From Cladorhizidae sp. MBARI D1340-BT2 (lineage: Eukaryota > Porifera > Demospongiae > Poecilosclerida > Cladorhizidae): 64,000 bases of DNA. Both the position numbers and the translations under genes were made by a program. The stretch spans positions 3,768,328 to 3,832,327 of the forward strand of contig JAQNBH010000005.1 of the NCBI GenBank assembly GCA_028752905.1, read 5' to 3'. Shown piece after piece: positions 20,018 to 29,348 of this stretch. The notes beneath the pieces are model-generated. The model had not been told where the DNA came from. It made no database searches and saw only the letters and a program-made list of their open reading frames with translations. Every line of letters begins with the position of its first letter. Within the stretch, counting starts at the first letter, position 1.

Positions 20018-22832
20018 AGTGTTTCTGTGGCTTGCACAATGACTGGTGTGAAGTATTTGCACCGCAAGGCAGAGGACTTCGACGTGGGAATCTATTTTGA
20101 AGCCAATGGCCACGGCACTGTCCTATTCAGTGAGAGAGCCATGGAAACTTTCCAGAGCACCTTGAAGGACGAGCAGAAGTCGGAGCAGGCCCGAGAGGCG
20201 GCCAGGCAGCTGCTTGCACTTACACAGCTCATCAATCAGGCAGTCGGCGATGCCATCTCAGATATGTTGATGGTGGAGGCAATTCTGCTTCGGAGAGGGG
20301 TGAGTGAGTGGGCTTCTTTTGTGGGTGATGGAGGGAGGGAGGGGGGGAGGGAGTGGTGGGGGGGGGAAGGAATGCTGAAAAGTCCTCGTGGGATATGTGG
20401 AAAAAAATTGGTTCTCTCATAAACTACTGCCTTTCAATCTTAGCTGCACATGCATTGCATGTAGGTGGGTGGGAGGCCTACACGTGGGTGAGGTACTCTG
20501 TATGTAGGTGGGGGGGAGGCCTACACGTGGGTGAGGTACTCTGTGTGTAGGTGGGAGGGAGGCCTACACGTGGGTGAGGTACTCTGTACGTAGGTGGGTG
20601 GGAGGCCTACACGTGGGTGAGGTACTCTGTATGTAGGTGGGGGGGAGGGCTACACGTGGGTGAGGTACTCTGTACGTAGGTGGGTGGGAGGCCTACACGT
20701 GGGTGAGGTACTCTGTATGTAGGTGGGGGGGAGGGCTACACGTGGGTGAGGTACTCTGTGTGTAGGTGGGAAGGAGGCCTACACGTGGGTGAGGTACTCT
20801 GTGTGTAGGTGGGAGGAAGGGCTACACGTGGGTGAGGTACTCTGTATGTAGGTGGGGGGGAGGCCTACACGTGGGTGAGGTACTCTGTATGTAGGTGGGA
20901 GGGAGGGCTACACGTGGGTGAGGCACTCTGTGTGTAGGTGGGTGGGAGGGCTACACGTGGGTGAGGTACTCTGTATGTAGGTGGGAGGGAGGGGGTGAGG
21001 TACTCTGTGTGTAGGTGGAGGGAGGCCTACACGTGGGTGAGGTACTCATGTGTGTAGGTGGGGGGGAGGCCTACACGTGGGTGAGGTACTCTGTATGTAG
21101 GTGGGGGGGAGGCCTACACGTGTATGTAGGTGGGAGGGATGCATGTAGGGAACAGTGTTTCACTCTTTTCTTGGTTGACTGGCAGTCTGCTGCTCTAAAG
21201 TGTTTGTCCAGCCTAACACAGGCAGTGTGCCAACTATTAGAAAATTAGATTTGCTCACATGATCACTCCTAATGCCATTGTGGTATAATAATGCTCATAG
21301 TTAGCATGTGCTGCCACTGATGTATGTATATGCCCCCCCACACACACACTACCCCTCCCCCTGATAGATGCCCCCTGGAAAGCCAGTGGCTAATTGTGGA
21401 AGTTTTGGCTGTCAACTTCCTTCTTTGGGTAGAAGGTAAAATGTAGACCAGTGCAGCTGTGGTTTGTAGTCACCCCTATCTAAACTCCCACTGAAATGGA
21501 ACAAGCACTTTATGTGCTCTTGTAAACTGAACAGTAATTGGAATCATTTTGAACTGGATACTCCAAAGGAACTAAAAGTAGCTGAGGGTGCCACAAAAAG
21601 GAACTGAAAGTAGCTGAGGGTGCCACAAAAAGGAACTGAAAGTAGCTGAAGGTGCCACAAAAAGGAACTGAAAGTAGCTGAGGGTGCCACAAAAAGGAAC
21701 TGAAAGTAGCTGAATGTGCCACAAAAGGAACTGAAAGTAGCTGAAGGTGCCACAAAAAGGAACTGAAAGTAGGTGAAGGTGCCACAAAAAGGAACTGAAA
21801 GTAGCTAAGTGCAGCAGAATACATGGTTCAAAAGAGTATTTCTCATGAACTGTAATTAATGTCCGCTTTTTGGTTCAAATTCCCCCTTTTTAGCAGTCTG
21901 TGTACTTTGATGTGGTTGATGCCTATGTGGTTGGGAGGGAACACTGTAGATACACGAGAGAACATTGCCAAGACAAGCAGTGATTCGGGCTGTTAGGTGT
22001 GGGATGACCTTTACACCTGTGCAGTGGGGCTGTAAGGAGTGGGATGACCTTTACCGGGAACTCCCCAGCAGATCCTTAAAGGTCAAAGTGTGGGACCGCA
22101 TGGTGGTGAAGACGACAGATTTTGAGAGGAGCTGCATATCTCCACCCGGACTTCAGGAGGAGATAGACCAGCTGGTTCTCAGCACTACTTCTGGCAGGGC
22201 CTTCATCAGGTGAGGGAGAGCAACCTCCACACATAACATTTGACACGAGCCGTGTGTGAGTTAGTAGAAGAGGCCATGTTTTGTGTAGCATTTATCATGA
22301 CATGCTCTTGGTTCATGCAGTGTCAACTATTCCCACTTGTAGACCCTCTGGCACTGAGGATGTTGTCCGTGTTTATGCTGAGGCTGCTTCTCAAGTAAGA
22401 CTTGCTGTCACAGCAATATACATGTATATATATGTCCACATTGGGCAGAGCCCCAGGCTTGCTGTCACAGCAATATACACACACTGGGCAAGGGCCCCAG
22501 GCTTGCTGTCATGGCTGTATATATATATATATATATATGTCCACACTGGGCAAGAGCCCCAGGCTTGCTGTCATGGCTGTATATATATATATGTCCACAC
22601 TGGGCAAGAGCCCCAGGCTTGCTGTCATGGCTGTATATATATGTCCACACTGGGCAAGACCACACACCCTACCTGTGTAAAAGAACCTATCTGTGTAAAA
22701 GACTCGCCTATTTTATTGCTACTGCAATTTTTTTTGGTGTTCATACAGGAAGAAGCAGATACTCTGGCACGTAATGTTGGGATCAAGGTTCATGAATTAG
22801 CAGGAGGTATTGGACCGCTCCCCCAACTCTGA
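20018..22832 (+). CDS. PGM3: Phosphoacetylglucosamine mutase, C-terminal exons
   Basis: Four coding exons join in phase: 20018-20299, 22025-22209, 22343-22394 and 22749-22832 (TGA at 22830). All introns are GT-AG. The product matches the C-terminal ~180 residues of PGM3/AGM1. It has TGVKYLHRKA, the sugar-binding loop FEANGHGT, GDAISDMLMVEAI, then WDDLYRELP, SPPGLQEEID, the phosphate-binding loop RPSGTEDVVRVYAEA, and a C-terminal ELAGGIG. The enzyme interconverts GlcNAc-6-P and GlcNAc-1-P in the cytosol on the way to UDP-GlcNAc. The N-terminal parts, with the catalytic serine loop and the metal-binding DGDAD loop, are not found in the window. The 5' boundary (after TATTTAG) is inferred from homology and phase. 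Exons or an alternative first exon may lie beyond the upstream arrays; otherwise the locus is a truncated copy. Confidence 0.9.
20459..21150. repeat. G-rich minisatellite of about 43 bp in PGM3 intron
   Basis: About 16 imperfect units contain GGCCTACACGTGGGTGAGGT followed by ACTCTGTATGTAGGTGGG. The array fills much of the 1,725-bp intron between the first two exons seen. The + strand has frequent GGGGGG runs, so G-quadruplexes are possible. Each unit contains CACGTG, an E-box, by composition only. Confidence 0.92.
21566..21807. repeat. 32-33-bp minisatellite in the same PGM3 intron, about 7.5 copies
   Basis: The unit contains AAAGGAACTGAAAGTAGCTG followed by AGGGTGCCACAA. It is unrelated in sequence to the G-rich array 400 bp upstream. 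Confidence 0.92.
22403..22660. repeat. Minisatellite with embedded TA runs in PGM3 last intron
   Basis: About four to five units pair CTTGCTGTCATGGCTG and a variable (TA)n stretch with TGTCCACACTGGGCAAGAGC. They lie in the 354-bp intron between the RPSGTED exon and the final exon. The reading frames through them are not coding. Confidence 0.88.
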
Positions 22833-22886
22833 CATCCTAAAAGATCCAACATCCACCATCACATGACTTTGCTCAACACGTCCCTC

Positions 22887-22892
22887 AATAAA
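22887..22892 (+). promoter_or_regulatory. Polyadenylation signal of PGM3
   Basis: A canonical AATAAA lies 55 bases after the PGM3 stop codon. This supports a short 3' UTR ending before the 40-bp array at 23.1 kb. Confidence 0.65.
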
Positions 22893-23104
22893 ACACTCTA
22901 GACAAACTACTTGCACGTAGAAGATGCTTCCATGCATGCACACTTACTATGCGACTATAGATAATGTAGTTCCCAGAAGCCGTTCACATTTTGACACTTT
23001 CCTAACTATGAATGCTGTGGGTACATAAAGTAATGCCTGATGAGATTTGCATTATGCAAGATGTTTTCATGTGTTCAACTAGCAATAAACAAGAAGCCAG
23101 AAAA

Positions 23105-24545
23105 ACCCTTCTCAGCAGTGTGTGGCTCACAGACATGTGCATTCTCCCTTCTCAGCAGCATGTGGCTCACAGACATGTGCATTCTCCCTTCTCAGCAGCG
23201 TGTGGCTCACAGACATGTGCATTCTCCCTTCTCAGCAGTGTGTGGCTCACAGACATGTGCATTCTCCCTTCTCAGCAGCATGTGGCTCACAGACATGTGC
23301 ATTCTCCCTTCTCAGCAGCATGTGGCTCACAGACATGTGCATTCTCCCTTCTCAGCAGCATGTGTCTCACAGATATGTGCATTCTCCCTTCTCAGCAGCA
23401 TGTGGCTCACAGACATGTGCATTCTCCCTTCTCAGCAGTGTGTGGCTCACAGACATGTGCATTCTCCCTTCTCAGCAGCATGTGGCTCACAGACATGTGC
23501 ATTCTCCCTTCTCAGCAGCATGTGGCTCACAGACATGTGCATTCTCCCTTCTCAGCAGCATGTGGCTTACAGACATGTGCATTCTCCCTTCTCAGCAGTG
23601 TGTGGCTCACAGACATGTGCATTCTCCCTTCTCAGCAGCATGTGGCTCACAGACATGTGCATTCTCCCTTCTCAGCAGCATGTGGCTCACAGACATGTGC
23701 ATTCTCCCCTCACAGCAGCATGTGGCTCACAGACATGTGCATTCTCCCTTCTCAGCAGCATGTGGCTCACAGACATGTGCATTCTCCCTTCTCAGCAGCA
23801 TGTGGCTCACAGACATGTGCATTCTCCCTTCTCAGCAGCATGTGGCTCACAGACATGTGCATTCTCCCTTCTCAGCAGCATGTGGCTCACAGACATGTGC
23901 ATTCTCCCTTCTCAGCAGCATGTGGCTCACAGACATGTGCATTCTCCCCTCTCAGCAGCATGTGGCTCACAGACATGTGCATTCTCCCCCTCTCTGTGGC
24001 TCACAGACATGTGCATTCTCCCTTCTCAGCAGTTTGTGGCTCACAGACATGTGCATTCTCCCTTCTCAGCAGCATGTGGCTCACAGACATGTGCATTCTC
24101 CCTTCTCAGCAGTGTGTGGCTCACAGACATGTGCATTCTCCCTTCTCAGCAGCATGTGGCTCACAGACATGTGCATTCTCCCTTCTCAGCAGTGTGTGGC
24201 TCACAGACATGTGCATTCTCCCCTCACAGCAGCATGTGGCTCACAGACATATACATTCTCCCTTCTCAGCAGCATGTGGCTCACAGACATGTGCATTCTC
24301 CCTTCTCAGCAGCATGTGGCTCACAGACATGTGCATTCTCCCTTCTCAGCAGCATGTGGCTCACAGACATGTGCATTCTCCCTTCTCAGCAGTGTGTGGC
24401 TCACAGACATGTGCATTCTCCCTTCTCAGCAGCATGTGGCTCACAGACATGTGCATTCTCCCTTCTCAGCAGCATGTGGCTCACAGACATGTGCATTCTC
24501 CCTTCTCAGCAGCATGTGGCTCACAGACATGTGCATTCTCTCAAT
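23105..24545. repeat. 40-bp minisatellite, about 36 copies
   Basis: The unit contains TTCTCAGCAGCATGTGGCTC followed by ACAGACATGTGCATTCTCCC. Because 40 is not a multiple of three, all three + frames cycle through the same peptides (CGSQTCAFSLLSS, MWLTDMCILPSQQ, HVAHRHVHSPFSA) and stay open for about 500 codons. These frames are artefacts. One short unit at about 23987-24000 is deleted internally. Confidence 0.95.
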
Positions 24546-25140
24546 ATTCCACTTTATATTATATAGACTCTTCTTGATACAGCCTGCAGAGCAATCTCTG
24601 GTTGCCTGAAAGCTACAAGAGAGGAGGTTCTGTACCTTGTGTGAGCGCTCCATCAATAGAAGGGACACTATTTAATGGGTAGAATGAACAAGACAGGAAT
24701 TAGACTATCACCATTCTCTCTTCCAACATGTTTCGGCAAGTAAGAGGCTCAAATCAAGAGGAGTTTTCTTCACGACATTCAGCTTCTGATTTGGAAATGT
24801 CCTCTCCCACAGGAAAGAGGTCTGGTCCAATCCCATCCTAAACAAGTTCGTCTTTCAGATTACCATCAGGAGCTAGTGCGATATGGCCAACCTGGCTGTA
24901 GTGAGTAGGTGCAGGATCCTTGTGCAGAAGTGAGGCTATGAACTAGCAACAAGAATCTGTGTGACTACAGAGAAGTGTCCCAAACAATGAACTCTGTTTG
25001 AACTCTCAATTGACAATGAAATTATAATGACCTCATCAACTTGAGATTTACTCTCTCGGCGTTTCTACTAGATACTCTAGCCTTCGTCAGGAATCTGTTG
25101 GCTCTACTGCCAGATCCTTCGGAAGTTATGTCAGATCATG
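24546..25140. other. No gene recognised; hairpin-family half copy
   Basis: From about 24985 to 25100 there is one arm of the 7.1-kb hairpin family (GAACTCTCAATTGACA...CTCTAGCCTTCGTCAGGA). The rest shows only short frames. Confidence 0.55.
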
Positions 25141-25505
25141 TGTTCTACAGTGGCTGAGGTAGGTGGAGCGAAATGAGAAGATAGTCGACGATATTTTGAT
25201 AGATAATGCTGCAAAAATGAAATATTATATAGAGGCACTGGTTCAGACACAACGGGAAGTAAAAGTCATTTTCTGTCCTGGGACATTTGCATAGAACAAA
25301 CAAAACAAATCTTTTGCTTCCAGTAAAAAGATTTCTCGTCATCATATTTTTTGTTGCCAATTTCAACTCTTGTTCACATTGGCAAAAATGAGCACCAAAA
25401 TGAAGGGGGGGAAGATCACCATTTTAGTGTCATGCCATTCATAGTTTAGAAACAAACTTTTCAAAAATAGTGCAATGGCAAGCACTATAACAGGTGCTTT
25501 ATATG
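25141..25505. repeat. Direct duplication, copy 1 (partner 26369-26761)
   Basis: It starts CAGTGGCTGAGGTAGGTG and stays about 90% or more alike to the partner through AAGATCACCATTTTAG and CATGCCATTCATA. The copies differ by small insertions in the partner. No coding is supported. Confidence 0.88.
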
Positions 25506-26368
25506 CTATGCTCCAGGGGGATGTAACCCATAATAGTGATTTTTGACAAAATATATATATTTTTCTGTTTTGAGGCTTCACAATACCTGTACAAGCTGTC
25601 TTTCAAAGATGAAGCTATTTGGATGTTCCATTGTTTGAGTTATGGAGGATTTTATCCATGCACTCCTTACCTTTCAATCTTCATGAGGAAGACGGTGAAT
25701 TTCAGGCTAGTAAGGTCAGCCATATCTCTGCAACACACTGGCCCACACACTTGATTTTAGTCTCAAAATGAAGCCCACTCCAAGCAGTACCTAATATTCT
25801 AATTGAGCATATGATTGTGCCTATGTGTACCAATACAGTGCGTGGAAAGTGCATGTTGGTGGCCCAACGACATTACCCATACTAGATTGTGAGTCCCCAA
25901 GAATGTGGATTTTCGGTCCAATTACGGGCGTAACGTAAATATGGAGATTATGGAGATAGGGAAAGTACTTCTTTATATATCATTTTATGGCCCTTTCTTT
26001 CCTCTTTGTTATAGCATCTAACATCAGTTTTTGGGTGATTGAGTCTCTTGTATACTCTCTCATGTGTGGGACATACATACCAGGCCTGGGTGTGTGGGTA
26101 CTTGGCTTGAATGGGCTTGTGGTTTTAAAAAACTTGAAATGTTAAAGGTCTTATCTCCATATTTGGGAATGGCTGTTTCCAGATGCTAGGGGAGTTTTGA
26201 CTTTTTTTTCTACGCCAGTTTTAGTCAACTTAGGTATACACATCATAAAGCATATCATTGGATTGCATTTGAATTAAGCTTTCTTTTAAGGGTGGGGGGG
26301 GAATGACAACGTTATGGCAGGTAGTAGTTATCTCATGAATAATTAATGAGCCATGGGTTACATCTACC
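25506..26368. other. No gene recognised between the duplicated segments
   Basis: AT-rich sequence. The 72-codon + frame at 25536-25754 has no recognised motif. I see no repeats beyond short runs. Confidence 0.45.
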
Positions 26369-26761
26369 TACAGTGGCTGAGGTAGGTGTAGCGAAACGAG
26401 AAGATAGTCTACTATATTTTGATAGATAATGCTGCAAAAATGAAATATTATATAGAGGCATTGGTTCAGACACAACAGGAGTAACGGGAAGTAAAAGTCA
26501 TTTTCTGTCCTGGGACATTTTCTGTCTTGGCATAGAACAAACAAAACAAATCTTTTGCTTCCAGTAAAAAGATTTCTCTTCATCATATTTTTTGTTGCCA
26601 ATTTCAACTCTTGTTCACATTGGCAAAAATGAGCACCAAAATGAAGGGGGGGGGGAAGATCACCATTTTAGTATCATGCCATTCATAATTTAGAAACAAA
26701 CTTTTCAAAAACAAGGTAATGCTGGCAAGCACTATAACAGGTGCTTTATATGCTATGCTCC
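26369..26761. repeat. Direct duplication, copy 2 (partner 25141-25505)
   Basis: Second copy, 1.2 kb downstream, with small insertions (for example the doubled TTTTCTGTC near 26508-26525). It is directly followed by two 23-bp copies of ACCTTTGCTATGCAACTTTG (26770-26815). Confidence 0.88.
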
Positions 26762-26819
26762 TTAATGATAACCTTTGCTATGCAACTTTGACAACCTTTG
26801 CTATGCAACTTTGACAACA

Positions 26820-28371
26820 ACAAGACTCCTTCACCAAGCAATATTTATTAGATGATAATACATGAGATAAGTTGATCGGGTGTGGGTGTGAGAGGGTGTG
26901 GCTGAAGTAAAGGCCACGGACCTGTGTTAGTTGACGTACTATAAACATACGTCACACAAATATACATATACTGTATGTGTTCTATATATGCAGAGAAGAC
27001 CTATAATAATTCTATCTTCTAGTGTGTCCGTCAATACAGCAATGATCACCCGGAGCAGAACAGCACAGCAATGTCGAAGTTATGCAATACTTATTCTAGC
27101 CGGTTGGTCCGAGTCTGTCACACGTGGAACACTCTCATTACTGCTGAGCTTGTGTCCGTAGCACAGCGCCGACCAATCAAATAGCTGCCCAAATAAATAT
27201 GCAGCATTGTTATAATAATATTATGCATTAGGTATTAACCTTTGAACCAGGAATGTGTCAACACCAAGGCTCCGGAGGACTTATGTGTCCAGAATTAACA
27301 TGGTAGTTGGTTTAGGCACACATGCTGGGGGCACACACGCTGGGGGCACACACGCTGGTATTACAGGTATTACAGGAACAACATAGACAACTTCTAGGCT
27401 CCACTAACTTATCCCAATGCCAAACATCGCCAAGTGCATCATAATGAGCATTGTTAATGTTGGGCTGGGGGCTTGAGCCTGAAGCCAGAGGCTGGGGGGC
27501 TGGGGGGCTGGGGGGCTTGAGCCTGAAGCCAGAGGCTGGGGGGCTTGAGCCTGAAGCCTGAGGGATACCACTCCTCCCAGTGGGGTCATGGTTTAGGGTT
27601 TGGTTTAGGGTTTGGTCTGAGGTTTGTTCGAAGGACCAATCCTCCAATGTGGGCAAATGAATTGTTTGTGTAGTCCGAGTCTGGTGGGAAGCATTGTTAT
27701 GTATTTTGTGGTATAGTACTAACTACTTAACTCACCCAATGCCAAACATCGCCAAGTGCGTCAGAATAAGAACTGGGACCAGGAGTGATAACGAGAAGAT
27801 CCCACTAGATCATGAAACAAGATAATATCAAACTATGCAAAGCCTGTCCATACTACATACACATTGAAGCTGACACACAAACACTTTTAAGCACATCCAC
27901 ACCCACAAAAAATGGAGTTAACTTAAAGCTGCATTTGGAGCCTACAAGATGGTGAATTGGAGCAGACAAAGAGACTTCAACCTTTTGTATGTTAATATAG
28001 AATGTTATTTTCAGACACGATTGCTCGTGAGTTAGTGTAGGACCTCCGAAGCAGAGTTAGCAAGCTGTACAGTGTTCCTCTAGAACATGGTGAGCTTTTG
28101 CAGTACATTGATATGCTAGATATGCTACAATCCAAGCTATAAGGATAGCGAACAACTCAGGAATGTGCTATTGATATTTGATCTTGATGAAAACGTCGTG
28201 TTAGCATTGGGGGGGGGGGGGCTAAAAGCATCAATTTTGTAGTGTGGACTGTGGACTCTTAGCAAAACAACTCGAGTCTCATTGAAACAAAGACAAGATA
28301 CAAGAAACTGTTTTCATTTTCTGTGTAGTGTGGACATGTCATAAAATTGTTCTTTGTTTACCACAACAAAA
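26820..28371. other. No confident gene; GGGGCT-rich and partly duplicated DNA
   Basis: Between 27310 and 27550 short imperfect repeats of GGGGGCTTGAGCCTGAAGCC and GCACACACGCTGGGG give a proline-rich minus frame that I treat as non-coding. CCCAATGCCAAACATCGCCA occurs at about 27412 and 27735, a small local duplication. GACCAATCA at 27171 looks like a CCAAT box but no transcript start could be tied to it. Confidence 0.45.
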
Positions 28372-28597
28372 TTAATATCCCCCTTCCCCAATAATAATAT
28401 TACCAATAGTATAAACACCATGGTCCATAATACAGACTTCACTACCCTCCAACACTAGCCAATCATTGCTCTCGCCTATGCTAATTAATTGATGCGCCAT
28501 CAGTGAACTCCTTGAACTAACATGCCGATCATTCAATGAGAACCAACCATTTCTGAGTCGCTCTAGAAGGTTCTGCAAGTCAAGGAAAATGACAAGT
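28372..28597 (-). CDS. Possible terminal exon of an unidentified gene
   Basis: On the minus strand, an acceptor-like CTTGACTTGCAG is followed by an open frame to a stop at 28372. The peptide begins NLLERLRNGWFSLNDRHV and ends with a hydrophobic stretch. The LRNGWFSLND stretch loosely recalls the end of some C2 domains (a weak impression). It could be the last exon of the minus-strand gene starting at 31711, but the phase does not fit the last exon I could place (29349-29369), so at least one exon is missing or this is unrelated. Confidence 0.3.
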
Positions 28598-28722
28598 GAA
28601 CTCATTCAAACACTCGACCTAAAGCTAGCTACAGTGAGTTTTCATTAATTAAATAATTAAATGAATGGCGACTAAGCGAGCAACAACTTAATACCCGCCG
28701 TACAAGTGTTACATCACACTGG

Positions 28723-28845
28723 CATACACTAGTGTGCATACGCACAACTATGTATACCCACTGCATACACTAGTGTGCATAAGCACAACTATGTATACCC
28801 ACTGCATACACTAGTGTGCATAAGCACAACTATGTATACCCACTG
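28723..28845. repeat. 41-bp tandem repeat, 3 copies
   Basis: The unit contains CATACACTAGTGTGCATAAG followed by CACAACTATGTATACCCACTG. The copies are nearly identical. Confidence 0.92.
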
Positions 28846-29348
28846 TGATGTTTTGAAGGATTTTTTTTTCACCGTTCGCAATTTAATCTGGCTTTGATAG
28901 AGACGAAGCACAATGCCAGTGTGATAGAGACGAAGCACAATGCCAGTGTGTGAACTTGTCTACAATGGACACTTCCAGGGTAACATAACCTCCTTTAACA
29001 GGTATTACAAATTCAGCACACTTGTAACCCCAACTTGTTTGAAAACTGGCACCCAACTGCGAATAGATATTTGCTACGCAATATTAATAATGCACAGCAT
29101 TAATCCTTCTACCAGAACTACTTTGCACGAATAAAAAATATTTAGACCAGAACAGAGAGAAGGAACTAGTCCCATGACCCAGAAGAAGAAAGCTAATCTC
29201 GTGAGTGAACTAAGAAGAACTCAACTATTGTGCACATGAAAGAGGAGCTAGTCTGCCAAGCCAGACTAAATAGCTTTTCAAGCACACGGGACTCTCCAAA
29301 GCATGTTTGCTCACAATAAATAAATGTAGTCATAATAGCAATTCTTAC

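Noticed and set aside
21865..21890. GGTTCAAATTCC as a tRNA T-arm
   Set aside because: No A box, anticodon arm or acceptor stem could be paired around it.
23012..24609. Three overlapping + frames of about 500 codons with Cys/His-rich repeats
   Set aside because: A 40-bp period cycles all three frames through the same peptides; the Cys/His spacing is not a real zinc finger.
26931..27190. Possible small gene with a CCAAT box (GACCAATCA at 27171)
   Set aside because: The box lies at the 3' end of the frame, there is no splice or homology support, and CCAAT occurs by chance.
27585..27625. TTTAGGG-like telomeric motif (GGTTTAGGGTTTGG twice)
   Set aside because: Only two imperfect copies; no extended telomere array, so not evidence of a chromosome end.
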